Source: Zygnema cylindricum
Taxonomy: Eukaryota; Streptophyta; Zygnematophyceae; Zygnematales; Zygnemataceae
Length of the DNA stretch: 62,000 nt
Direction: 5' to 3'
Assembly (NCBI GenBank): GCA_037447655.1
Contig: JBBHKE010001623.1
Coordinates: 5,949-67,948 of the forward strand
The notes under the pieces were generated by a model that saw only the letters and a program-made list of their open reading frames with translations, was not told where the DNA came from and did not search any database. Shown piece after piece: positions 22,924-34,775 of this stretch. Numbering within the stretch: position 1 is the first letter of the stretch; every line of letters starts with the position of its first letter. The position numbers and the translations under genes were made by a program.

Positions 22924-23984
22924 GCGTATTTCTGTGAAACAGGCCAACGGTAACCCGAAAAGCTGACGTAGCAAAAACAACATCAAAACGGCTAATTCGT
23001 TGTAATCGCGCGAAAAAGCTGCAGGACTCTGAACCACCGTCGTCGTTCTAATGACGTCAAAGCGTGCGATCTGATTAGTAAGTTTGAAAATCTGGAGGTT
23101 TGTTTTCGCGCCTTTATTTTATGACGTCGAAGCGTGTGACGTGTCACAAGACACCTTCAATCGGATAAAAAACCCAAAATCTTGGTGTGAACAAGACCCG
23201 ATTTCCGATGAGTTCTGGGAAAATCATCGGAATGGGCAAAAAGTTACAAATGCTCCGGTGGTGGGTATAGGCCACCAGTCTCTCCCTTTTCGTCTTGATT
23301 GAATCACAGACCATGGTACTCGTTCTACGGTCTGTATCTCTCGTCATCTTCATTTCTGCCAGAAGCTTGTAACCTATCCCTTCTCAACGGGCCTTCCAAT
23401 TTTCAGAAGTACAAATTTTACTAGTAAATTTTTCTTTGTTTCAACCTTAATATTTGTGAACTTTTACAGATTGTCTGGTTTCTCTGTAAACATTGCTTTC
23501 ATCGGAAAGTAAATCCTCGCGCAAATAATAAAAATAAATTCTATATACATTTCACTTGTTGCTGGAACTGTTTGACAAGCAGTTGACAACAAACCTTATT
23601 CTTGCCACTGCTTTTATTTAATCCTGTATCATCAAATAAAAGAAAAGCACCCTTTTATTTTTAGAGGAACCTGAAATCAAGCTTTTCAAAAATCCTGAAA
23701 TGCCTATTGTAATTCTGGATGGTAGGGGAGAAAACATTTCTGATAAGTACAACGCAATTAGTGTGGCAAACACACCTGCAATGGATTGCTTCTTCTTTGA
23801 AGCAGGTAACTGAAACTGAACATTTATTAGAACAATCGACTTCTTTGTAAATAAAATATGAAAAGAAATAGTGAATCCAGTCAAAAATTATCTTGTTTCT
23901 AAATCATATATTTGAATTTGCTGTAATGACACAAGTTTTATGTTGTATTACAAAGAACATACACCGAAACAGTATACATCGCAA
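22924..23984. other. Intergenic, no gene recognised
   Basis: Short open frames exist but none shows a recognisable domain or splice-consistent extension. TTAGTGTGGCAAAC at about 23760 is another isolated copy of the AGTGTGG word. Confidence 0.4.
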
Positions 23985-24585
23985 TTTCTCTCTCTTCCCT
24001 CTCTCTCCCTTTCTCTCTCTCCCTTTTCTTTTCTCTCCCGTCAGTGTGACGACTGTCCCGAGTAGGTCTCTTGTCCTTTCTCCTTTCCCTCTCTCTCTCT
24101 CCCTCTCTTCGACCCTCTCTCTCCTCCTTTCCCTCTCTCCCTTTTCCTCTCCCTCTCTTCAGTTTGACACCTGTTCAGTTGTTAAAAGTTCTCTTACTCT
24201 GCTCGCTCTCTCTCTCCCTTTCCCTCGCCCTCTCTTCACTGTGACACTGTCGCAAATAGGCTCCTATCCCTCTCTCCCTTACTTCTCCCTTTCCCTCTCC
24301 CTTTCCCTCTCTCCCTTTCCTCTCCATCTCTCCAGTGTGACAACTATCCAGTTGTCAAAAATTCTCTCGCTTTGCTCGCTCTCTCTCTCTCCTTTCCCCT
24401 CCCTCTCTTTCCCCCTTCCTCCTTTCCAATTGTCAGATATCCTTTCACTCTGTTCGCTCTCTTTCTCCCTTTCCCTTGCTCCCTTTCCTTCTCCCTCTCT
24501 TCACTGTGGCAATTGTCGCAAATAGGCTCCTGTCCCTCTCTCCTTTTTTCTCTCCCTCCCTTCAGTGTGGAAATCTCCTTTCAAA
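23985..24585. repeat. CT-rich tract with embedded ~90-base units
   Basis: TCTCTCCCTTTC-type sequence is punctuated about every 80-100 bases by CTTCAGTGTGACAACTGTC or CTTCACTGTGGCAATTGTC, followed by AGTTGTTAAAAGTTCTC or CGCAAATAGGCTCC. It is a higher-order minisatellite, not a gene. Confidence 0.75.
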
Positions 24586-25184
24586 TCAGTCGATATCACC
24601 AAGACATGTTTAACATGCCTTTTGTCATATTGATCTACAATTTCCACTTTAATTAATCTGGATGGACTCAGAGGATGAATGGGAAAACCTTTTTCTCCTT
24701 GCAAAATGTTACATTAAATAAAAGAGGGATTCCATGAACGTATTAATGTTCACAAGTTTGTGTTCACGAATGCTATTGTCTACAAAATTTACGTGCACGT
24801 CTCAAAAGTATCGACACGTAAAATAATTCAAACCAACTACAAAGAGTGATGTTGCTCGTTCGTTTCTTTGTGGTTTGTTGACTTTGATTACCTCATTTTT
24901 CGATTCTGTGTTTTTTGTTTTCGGCTTTCAAAATGTTGTTCGATGCGCGGGGTTCAATTCTGATGGCCAAATTGTGACTATCGAGAGCGTCGGTAAAAAT
25001 TACCCGTGGTAAGGTTTTTTAGTTAATTGTAGACACACTAACTAGATTTTGTATGCTATCGTATATTGTTTGAACTATTTGTTGTGGTGGGTTTTTGAGT
25101 TCATTATTAACCCTTTCATCAAATTACTCGAAGTGGATTGTGCTACTAGTAGTGTGTTTTGATTTTTTGTCTCTTTCCATGATG
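24586..25184. other. Intergenic, no gene recognised
   Basis: AT-rich sequence with no supportable coding exon or RNA gene. Confidence 0.4.
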
Positions 25185-27345
25185 ACAAAAATTAAATGTT
25201 GGTCGCATCGAAGTCGGGATCTGTTACGGCGTTCGATTCTCGAAGCTCGCCATAAAATATAATTCTCGAGGGTTTTTTTTTTTTTTAAAGGGAAAAGGAA
25301 AGATAGTGGCGGTTATCCCGTTTCTCTCTCCTTTTCGTTGTTACTCTCCGTCTCCCTTTTGACTCTCGCTCCCTCTACTCATTCCCCCCCTTAGTTTTTT
25401 CTCTCTCCTTGTCTCTCCTCCATGCAAAAGTTTTATGACACTTTTAATTCATGTGCCTCTAATATATTTGTCATCTTTCCTTTTTTTTTTCCTTCTCCTT
25501 TTTTTTCTATGATGTCTTGTCGTTGACTTTTTCTTTCGTCCGAAGACTGCGAATGGAAGGGATTAGCGAAGGAGATCTATGCCAGAAAGAAAGAGGAGAT
25601 GGCCATTTCGATAAGAATCTCTTATTTAGTTTTAATTTATCTCTTTTTCACTCTCCCTTCTCGGCTCGCTCTCTGTGTCCCTATCCTTTTCGACTTCTTT
25701 CTTTTTGATTTCCCTCTCTATCTCAAAGGGGGTCGAGGGGGAGAGCGAGAGGGATGGAGAAAGAGCCGAAAGAGAGAGAGAGAGCGAAAAAGATATAAAA
25801 TTAGAACTAAACCTTGAGATTCCTATCAAAATGGCCATCTCCTCTTCTTTTTTTGCCATAAACGTATTTTGCCAATCCCTTCCACTTGCACTCCTCGGGC
25901 GGAAAAGAACAACAACAACAAGACATTGAGGAAAATAAAAGGGAAAAGAAGAAAAATAAGTCGACAAATAAATTAGAGGCACATGAATAAAAAGAGTCAT
26001 GAAACCTTTGCGACGAGGAGGGACAAGGAGAGGGAAAAAAAAAGGGATTGTGGATTATGAGGGACAGAGAGCAAGGAGATGTAGAGTAAGAAGTAAAGGG
26101 AGAGAGAAAAAGGATAGCTGCCATTACCCTTTTTTCCCCTTTCCTAAAAGAAAACCTCAAGAATTGTAAATAAAGTCGAGTTTCGAGAATAAAACGTCGC
26201 AATAGATCTTGATTTCGATGCGACTGACATCTCGAATTGAACATCGTCGAAAACGACAAAAATTAAAAAGCCAACTCAACCGATGTTCGAATATCATCAT
26301 CACTAGAAAAAAAACCACTAAAGTCAAAAAAAGTCAATGCGATCGACATTAGATTTTGTCATCATCAAAAAGTCACAAAAAGATAAGATAATTATAGAAA
26401 CAAAAATCATTTTTTTTTAGTTTTTTTTGGGGAGATGATTAGGACAGGGGATAGAGAGAGAGAGAGGGAAAGGGAGCCGAGAGGGAGGAGAGGGGGGTGG
26501 AGTCGAGAGGGGTAGAGAGCGAAAATAAATTTTATTAGAAGTAACTTGGGCCTTCCTATAAAATTGGCCATCTCCTCCATCCTTTTTTGCGATAAACTTC
26601 TTTCGCCAAACCCTTCCATTTGTACTCCTCGGACGAAAGAAAACAACAATGAGAAGACATTGAGAAAAAAAAATGAGAGAAAAAAAAAGATGACTTACAG
26701 GCACACGAATTAAAATAGTAATGAAACCTTTGCAGCGAGGAGGGACTAGGAGAAAGAAGCAAATGAATGGGGAGAGTGAGGGAACAAGGAGCGAGCGTGG
26801 AGAGGGAGAGGAGAGTGAGAAGGAAAGGGAGAGAAAAAAGGGATAGCCGCCACTATATTTCTTTCTCCCTCCTTAAAAGAAATTCCTCAAGAATTGTAAA
26901 TCATGGCGAGTTCCGTGATTCTTCTTGATATCAATGTGACCTACATCTGGATTTTGGAAGGGAGAAAAGAGGCTATCCCTTTTCTTTCTCCCTTTCTTTC
27001 TTACTATCCGTCTTGCTCTTCACTGTCGCTCCCTCTCCCTCATTCCATGACCCTTTTAATTCATGTACCTCTAATTTATTTGTCGTCTTTTTTTTTTCTT
27101 CCCTCTTTTTTCCCAAATGTCTTGTTGTTGTTGTTTTCTTTCGTCCAAGGAAGGCAAATTGAAGGGATTGGCGAAGGAGTTTATGGAGTTCAAAATCGGA
27201 GATCCCCATTTCGATTGGATTCTCCAGGTTAGTTGTATTTTTTCTCTTTTTTGCTCTCGGCTCCCTCCCCCTCTCCCTCTCTCGGCTCCCTCTCCCTCTC
27301 CCTCTCTTTGTTGCTCTCCTCGCTCTCCTCGTTTTTTGTTGCTGT
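25185..27345. repeat. Four copies of a ~0.5-kb module in + - - + orientation
   Basis: Copies lie at about 25185-25740 (+), 25740-26265 (-), 26430-26930 (-) and 26940-27345 (+). Each carries TTTTAATTCATGTGCCTCTAAT (or its complement), a TTTCGTCCGAAG-like junction, an AAGGGATTGGCGAAGGAG block and a flanking CT/GA-rich tract. Outer arms share TCTTGATTTCGATGCGAC-like sequence. Inverted adjacent copies could form long hairpins. Confidence 0.75.
27148..27228 (+). pseudogene. Exon-like fragment repeated in all four modules
   Basis: In the last module, TTTCGTCCAAG|GAAGGCAAATTG..ATTCTCCAG|GTTAGTTG reads EGKLKGLAKEFMEFKIGDP then HFDWILQ, with splice-like borders. The other three modules read KGLAKEIYARKK, KGLAKYVYGKK and KGLAKEVYRKK with different frameshifts. 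I do not recognise the family. The shared KGLAKE core suggests an exon of a captured or duplicated gene rather than chance. Confidence 0.35.
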
Positions 27346-29366
27346 GATTATCTTGTGGTCACTTTTCAATGAGTTTGACTTCGATGTTTGAGATAAGAGA
27401 AATTAATCGCGGGTTCTATCGAGTGTGAGCAGATGCAAAGGACTGCTTTGGTGAGAGTTGTGCAGAGTTGTGCAGACGTTAATGTTGACGTCATGCCTTT
27501 TTATAACTCTGTCGATGTCACTAAATCTCGATCTTTTTGCAATGGCTGGCTCCCTCGATCTATAACCAACATAAAAATAGTCAAAAACAAAAAAATGGGA
27601 CCTATCCTCTTGTATTGAAATTATCGTGCTTCATTTGAGGGGGAGAGAGTGTAAGAGGGGGAGGGGTGATGGTGATGGAGACGGCTTGCAAATGACAATG
27701 AAATTGGTACATTTTTTCCTAAAATGTGCGTAACCGACTAAAAGAAGTTGTCTACCTAATCTCGGGCGACACTCTGCGATTCGTGTGACAAAATGTTTCA
27801 GTTCGTTCATATCGCGTCATTTTGGTTGAAACTCGAGGTTGTTGACGATTAAATGAAAGACGTGTTGGCCTGGCTGGATGATGTCACTTTTCAAAAACTC
27901 TGTATCTACACTGCATGCATCGTTATCAATGTCATTGTTTGTTTCAACACCAAGTCAACTCTTTCTCAGCGTTTGCCTTTCTCCGAACGTCATCTGTCAT
28001 GATTAACTATACTGTGTTTTGTTAGCAGAGTTAATGCTATTTCCGCCACATAAATAACCTTTCTCGGGACACACTTGTCCTTTTATCGATTCAACGGGTG
28101 CAATGGAAAGGTAAAGTTCTTAGCTTCTGATTGGCGGGAAAAAGCTTTTCTTGCAGGTTTTTAGGATTTCTTCGCCTTTTTTAACACCCAACATTTTTAT
28201 AAGGATGACATTTTTGGAATTTATGTACAAATTCCTGTTTGCTTGGATATTGCCCCATTTTTTATCTTTATATTCGGGTCAAATTGGGAGAGAACCTTTT
28301 TCTTTATTAAGGGTGCAGGAGAACCACTATCTTAGCTCATGTTAACATCACAAGCACACGTACCCTTTTTCGAAGGTCAAAAATCCCAAGCTTTGTTAAG
28401 AAATTGGAATAATAAACCTCCTTTTTCTTGATTACGTGGGAACAAAAGAGACGAAAAGCCGAAACGGAACAGAGAAACTGACAGGCAAGGAAATAAACTA
28501 AAATGAAAGGTACCGTCTGATACATGAGAATGGGCAAACTGACAAAGGACGTAAGAAAGAAAAACAAGCACAAAACGAACAACCAAACACAGCCTGACAA
28601 ATTCTTCCCAACAAACTCCGAAACATTTATAAAAAACCATTGAAAGTTGCCTCCTTATACCCCCAAGCACATTGGAGCAATCCTCGAGCTCATTGGAGCA
28701 TGTTGAAGTGAATCCAAAACACGTCGACAATCCATTACCACAACAACAGAACGAAGGAGAATACAATCTTGCACACTGTAAAACACCATAGAAACACGGA
28801 CGATAAAAACTGCGGGCAATAAAAGAGACTGAAGATAAAAAACTTGACAAAAAAGTTTGTGAGGAAAGGAGGGCCCGTGGGTTTTGCCCTGCCTCTCGAA
28901 AGAACGCCAACCACAATTATTATTATTTTCCACTTTGTTTATTCCATAGTCATGTGGTTTTTCCAGTTTTTGCAATGCTACTTCCTTTTGTTCCTATGGA
29001 CTCAGATGGTTTACCATCGCGCTTTTTAATAAAGTCGGCCCCAATAAACAATTATGGTGGAACAATTTATCCAAAACAGCGCCCAGACAACACTATATCT
29101 CGACATCCATTATAATAACGTCAATTATCGCATCGCTGCAGGCAAAACCAACGAAAACAAAGAGGACAAGTGCTTGCCCAGATGATTGGAAATCGCACTT
29201 GCCATCCGAGCAACAATGAGAATTAAATCACAACTTATTTGGCCTTTCTGTCGGACCCAAAATAAACAACAAAACATATATGACATCAATAATTATAATA
29301 GCTGAAACACACCACTATCAATGTCACTATCACCTCACCACGACCTCAGCCACGGCCGTGACCGTG
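27346..29366. other. Intergenic, no gene recognised
   Basis: Two kilobases of ordinary-looking mixed sequence with no long frame, domain or repeat that could be identified. Open frames on the minus strand near 28.4-28.9 kb lack homology-like features. Confidence 0.4.
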
Positions 29367-32158
29367 AGCGTCATCACCCTCGTCATGGTCTAAGGTAATT
29401 ACGTAATATATGATCACTAGCAATACTGGCTAGTATCGCAGAAATCGTACAAAAACATGTATAATCCGTAACACTTATCTGAACTAATACGGTTTATTTC
29501 ACAGTCATAGGAAAGGAACAAAAACATTAGAAATACAATAACTATAAATACATTCACTTAAAATACAACAGTTACAAATACATTCACTTAGCATCAACGC
29601 CCCACTCTGGTCTATCTTGCTAATAGCCATAAAAGCCCACAGTGTGCTGTCAATTAAGACTTTTAGCTCTGAAGTTTAGATGATTTCCAAAATCAATCTA
29701 AAACTAATACTTGCTCCTTTTTTCATTGTCGTTCCTATTTTCTTCCCATAAAACACTTTTTTGCTGTTTCAAGAATACCTGAAATATTAAGCTTAAAGAA
29801 AACGCAGTTCAAATGCGCTCCCCGTTTTTTATTAGGATAAGACTTCCTCAAATAACGGAATAAAAAGAACGACCTCCAGAAACGATCGGGATGAAACATC
29901 CTGCGGTGAGAGTAAGTCATTTAGCTTACGATTTATCGTTTCTTCGCAGTTTTGGGAACACCTTTTTTTTTTTCTTTTTTCTTTTTGCTTTACAGTTTTA
30001 ATCCCAAGAAGTCCCTTCGGACCTCTTGTGAGATTCTTTCTGCCCGTCAACACTGATATCGACCTCGACTATGTCGACTATGCCATCACAATTCACATCT
30101 TGCTTATCAAATTGTTGTCGAAGATTGCTCATAAGGGAATCGTCTATCATCCCAAGCTCCTCCAGCTTAAAGACAACAAAATCTGAGAAGCTGTTGAAGC
30201 AAGCCAAAACGCCCAAAGTTGGATTTCCACACTAATAGTAACAAGACGAAGAATTACGGAAAGAAAAAGAAGGAGAAGAGGAACAATTTCTTTCCCCTCA
30301 GGAGAGATACACGAGCTTTGCACTAACTTCCTCAAAAGATTCGGGAATAATCCAAAGTGTGCTTTTACACAAAAATATGCACGATAGGCATTGCTTTGGA
30401 GAAGGTTTACAATACATGGCAAAAATCATATCAACATCATAAAAAATATAATGTAATACAAGGGGCAATGTACCAGCAAGTAGTATTGGTTGGGACCGGA
30501 ACCTGATTTTTGAGTCGTGGTCAGTATCGGCCTCCTTCAACTCTTCTTTACTTAGCTCACGATGAATTAGGTTAAAGCGATGCTCAGCCATTCTGATCTC
30601 TGTGAGAGAAAGCAGAAAGTTAGCTGTAATGAGAGTACTTACAAGAACCCAAACAATCTGCAAAAGAAGGGCACTAAGACATAGAATTAATAAGATTGAA
30701 AAGTCTCCTTCACTTTTGTGCATAAAATTAATAGAAACTGAAAGGCTTGCTATCCCTTCGATACAAACACACGGCAACTGCTCCTCAAATTCCTGAAAAC
30801 CTACAAAATGCTCACCTCAGGAACCACAGTATAAATAAGAAGATGGGTAGCTAAAACAACTTCAGACACAGACATTTGAAGTCTGGACACATTTTCTTTG
30901 ATGGAACACACTAGTTTGTGAAAACGAGCATGGTCTCCACTAATTACGACGAGAAGCTAAATGATCAACCCACTAGTACAGATTGGAAACCAGATCCCGG
31001 GCAATTTTAAAGCCAGAAAAGAACAGCATTACAGACGGGAAAAGCTCCTTATTTTAGTTTGGCGATGATGTGCGGAGAGTGGCAACCATTAATTTACTCA
31101 TCCGGGTGCTGAAATCGTTGCTCCGTGCAGTAACAAAGGATCAGACCGAGAAAATCATATTCAGCCTTCTTCAGTTCCCTGTATCGCCAAGGGTCACTAT
31201 ACTGTACACCACACCATAGTGACCCTTGAAAGTGCCAGTATGGAAAAAGAAAAACGTGGATGCATAGTGAAATACTTTACATCTCGTAGATTGCGACAAT
31301 TTTTAAGGATTACACCTAAAAAAATAAAATAACTCAGACTGATTACAGCGAGAGGAGTACTAAGTCGACACCGAAATGGAAAAAACTGTGGAAGCTTACA
31401 GCAAATAGACGTCCTGGTATCGTCTGAAAGCTTCGGTCACCATAACCCACAGTTGTGACTGTCACACAGGCACAGTAGATTGCATCTATGATCGGCATCC
31501 CCTCCAAGTAGACCAAGACAATGGTTCCAATTGCAATAACAATCAGAAGATTGAGTCCAGCAATATAGAGCTTTTCCCAAGCTTCCAATTTCTCAGAATA
31601 CACATTGACATCCTCTGCTTTGGTTTCTTTTATGGTACCCAACCTCAAAAGAGGGACATGTTTAAGGGCCCAAGCAGAGCCACTTCTCACAATCGGTTTA
31701 TCAAGGTAGTGACTTTTTGATGTTACTCCCTTAAGCCCATCAACACTTGTGCTCTCCAAACTCTTCAAGAACACTTCCTGCAAAGCAAAAAAGGGCAACA
31801 TAAAGTCCGCGTGTTCCTTGACGTGAAATGGGCTATTTCTGCTCCCTTTCCATAAAATGTCCAGTCTGAAACTGTCTTGAAAGAATGATCCAAAACCATG
31901 ATGATTACAATTTTGAGCCGCATATGACAACCCTGGATTCACAAAATAAATGACGATACATGATAAGGCAAAAACATAACAAACACTCAGACACACTTAA
32001 CACAAAACTACACTTAACACTTAATAGCCCTATTTCTACTAAAAACTGAAATCTGAAGAAGGCAATGTGCACAAACTTGACGGTAGATAAGATAGTGAGC
32101 TGCAGCCGACAAAAGTTGATCTACCACAACGAAACCTGCCAGAGTACTGATTCTTCAT
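29367..32158. repeat. Tandem duplication unit, distal copy (A)
   Basis: Matches 34070-37057 in the same orientation along almost its whole length. The match runs from TTATTACGTAATATAT-like sequence at the left to the exon 3 acceptor TCTGGCAG and TTCTTCATCAG at the right. It includes potassium-channel exons 3-6, introns and 3' flank. Confidence 0.9.
29998..32135 (-). CDS. TPK: Two-pore K+ channel, exons 3-6, intact copy A
   Basis: Exons on the minus strand: 32077-32135, 31400-31777, 30503-30657 and 29998-30190 (stop). All phases match. Exon 3 completes the post-pore helix ([19 protein letters not shown]). Exon 4 begins EVFLKSLES and carries the second pore with selectivity filter TVTTVGYGDRSF. 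Exon 5 starts IVWVLVSTLITANFLL and holds the first EF-hand (DTDHDSKISFSD across the junction). Exon 6 holds a canonical EF-hand loop, DVNCDGIVDIVE. This is the layout of plant TPK/KCO channels: vacuolar, Ca2+-sensitive K+ channels with two pores and C-terminal EF-hands. Joined to exons 1-2 at 38.0-38.9 kb the product would be 387 residues, a normal TPK length. That join skips copy B (intron about 5.9 kb) and is inference. The exon 3 donor (GTTTGT) is weak. Confidence 0.75.
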
Positions 32159-32249
32159 CAGAACTGAGCGTATGGATTTGAGAAGCTCAGTCCCACAAGC
32201 TGCCAAATCTGCAGTCTTAATGTCGAGGCAGAATTCCGCATTAACATAT

Positions 32250-32392
32250 TGTGGGAGAGGGACAGAGAAGAACAGAATGAGAGGGAGAGGAGGGAGAGAG
32301 ATGTGAAGAGAGGGGGGGAGTGGGAGGGGAGAGGGAGAGGGCGAAAGAGGAGAAGAAAGAGACGGAAAGAGAGGGGGCGAGAATGGGACAGG
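32250..32392. repeat. GA-rich tract abutting an assembly gap
   Basis: Degenerate GAGAGG sequence that runs into the N gap. It corresponds in position to the much longer GGGAGA array next to copy B, so its true length is probably unknown. Confidence 0.8.
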
Positions 32393-32402
32393 NNNNNNNN
32401 NN
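32393..32402. other. Assembly gap (10 N)
   Basis: Ten N characters separate a GA-rich tract from a T-rich tract. A fixed 10-N run is usually an arbitrary-length gap, so the real distance may be different. Confidence 0.95.
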
Positions 32403-34065
32403 ATATTTTTTTACCAGACTTTTTTGACAGCTCTTTTTTACTAGAATTTTTTCAGGCTTTTTTTTTTGTCGTATTTTTTCCGGGCTGTTTTACTATATTT
32501 TTTGCCGGTCTTTTGCAGAACTTTTTGACACATTTTAACTGACTTTTGCCAGATTTTTCGCCTGATTTTTTTTGCTTTTGCCAGATTTTTGTCTGGTCTT
32601 TTGCCATGTTTTTTGCCATACTTTTTCCAGATTTTTTCAGACTTTTTGCCAGATTTTTTCCCACATTTTTTAAACCTTTTTTTTATACAGTTTTTTGGAC
32701 TGATTTCTCAGACCCTTCTTTTCCGGCCGTTTTTCGGACTAAGACCATTTTTTTAGTCAGTGTTTTCTTACCATTTTTCAGACCGTTTTTTAGAAGTGTT
32801 TTCATACCGCTTTTTCACACTTTTTTCTTTAGACCCTTTTTTTCGAACCGTTTTTCGGTCCGTTTTTCCAGACCGTTTTTGGACCCTTTTTTAGACCGTT
32901 TTTCAGACTTTTTTAGACCTTTTTCATACCGTTTTTTGTACCGTTTTCTGGTCTGTTTTTAGACCGTTTTCGTTTTTTTTAGTCCGCTTTTTAGACCGTT
33001 TTCAGTCAATTTTACACAGTTTTTCAAGACGTTTTCTGGCCGTTTTTTATATCATTTTGTCGGGCCTTTTTTATGCTGTTTTTTTTTTCGGACTTTTTTA
33101 AGATCATTTTTTCTCGACAGTTTTTTCAGACCATTTTTTTATATCTTTTTTTTAGAGCGCTTTTCACACCTCTTTGTCAGACCGTTTTTCCAGACGGTAA
33201 CTGACCGTGTTTTAGACTGTTTTTTCAGACCAGTCCGTTTTTTAAGACCGTTTTTTCCAGAAGCTTTTTTCAGACCGTTCATAAGACCGTTTTTTTCTAC
33301 CTTCTTTTCAGGCCAGTACGTTTTCACGGTCCGTTTTTTCAGACTTGTTTCAGACCAATCTTTTATAGCTTTTTTTCCGACCGTTTTTTTAGACAGTTCC
33401 TCGGTCCGTTTTTTCTGACCGCTTTCTGGACCGTATTTCCTGATTGTTTTTTCAGACAGTTTTTTTTTCACTTTTTTTCCGACCATTTTTTTAGTGTCTT
33501 TTTTTTAGAGCGTTTTTCACACCCGTCTTTCTGACCCTTTTTTGATCGCTTTTGACTGTTTTTTGACCGTTTTTGGTGCTGTTTTTCGTAGCTCTCTTTC
33601 TGGGCGTTTTTTGTGGCCAATTATAACGCCGTTATTTCATACCGTACTTCTGAACCGTTTTTTATCATTTTTCAGCTGTTTCTACATTATTTTTTTCAAC
33701 CGTTTTTTCAGCCCTTGTTTTCAGACCCTTTTTTTCGTACCGTTTTTTTGCACTGTTTTTTCAGACCCTCTTGCCTGGCGGCTTTCCAGTCCGTTTTTTC
33801 CAGACTGTTTCCCCGGACAGCTTTTCAAACCGTATTTTTCAGTCCGTTTTTTCAATCATTTTTTTCAGTCTGTTTTTTTCGGGCCATTTTTCCAGAACAA
33901 TTTTTTCAAGCCGATTTTTTCAAGCCGATTTTTTAGTCCGTTTTTCCGACAGTTTTTACCTCCGGCTCTTTCAGACCGTTGTTTCAGACCATTTTTTCAG
34001 TAAGTTTTTCCAGACCGTTTTTTCATACAGGTTTTTCAGACCGTTTTTCCGGACCTTTTTAAACG
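32403..34065. repeat. 1.66-kb T-rich degenerate repeat, TTTTTCAGACCGTTTTTT type
   Basis: Nearly the whole stretch consists of short irregular units of 10-25 bases made of CAGACCG or CCAGA plus T5-T8. The first ~280 bases use GCCAGATTTTTTGCC words; the rest use TTTCAGACCGTTTTT. Phe-rich frames on the plus strand are compositional. It separates the two channel copies. I do not recognise the family. Confidence 0.8.
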
Positions 34066-34775
34066 GGACGGTCATCACCCCCATCACCGTCTAAAGTTAT
34101 TACGTAATATATAATTACTAGCATTATTGGCTAGTAATCGAGGATATCGTTCAAAAAGATGTACAACCCACAACACTTATCTGAAGGATTACGGTTATTC
34201 CTGGTAGTAACGCCAGCAATCCCATATTATGTAATTACCCCATAATACTTTCTACATCCACCAAAAGTGAAAATAGCCTAATGGGCCAGAAACAGAGTGA
34301 CAATAAAAGAACAACAACATTACAAATACAACAACTATGAATAGATTCACTTAAAATACAAGAGTTAAGAATACACACACTTGATATCAACGCCCCACTC
34401 TGGTCTATCTTGCTATCAGCCATAAAAAGCCAAAAGTGCTGTCAATTAAGACATTTAGCTCTGAAGTTCACATGATTTCCAACATCAATTTAAAACTAAT
34501 ACCTACTCCTTTTTCCATTGTCATTCCTATTTTCTTCCCATACAACACTTTTTTTGCTGAAAGAAAACGCAGTTCAAACGCGGCTCCCAACTTTTTATTA
34601 GGATAAAACTTCCTGAAATAACAAAATAAAAAGAGCGACCCCCAGAAACCGATTGGGATAAAACATTCTGCGGTGAGAGTAAGTCATTTAACTTACGATT
34701 TATCGTTTCTTCGCAGTTTCGGAACGCCTCTTCTTTTTCCTTTTTCTTTCTCCTTGTTCTTTTTGCTTTACAGTT

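Noticed and set aside
28377-28916. 179-residue minus-strand frame
   Set aside because: Cys/Phe/Leu-rich with no recognisable motif, no supporting splice structure, and overlapping frames of similar quality.
32135-32208. An alternative upstream extension of copy-A exon 3 reading DLAACGTELLKS after CTGCAG
   Set aside because: It looked like a GYGD continuation, but it is out of phase with the following helix. The exon at 38034-38090 ([12 protein letters not shown]) fits phase and family far better.
32403-34094. Several Phe-rich plus-strand frames of 100-150 residues
   Set aside because: These come from T-runs in a degenerate repeat and have no start context, splice sites or domain.
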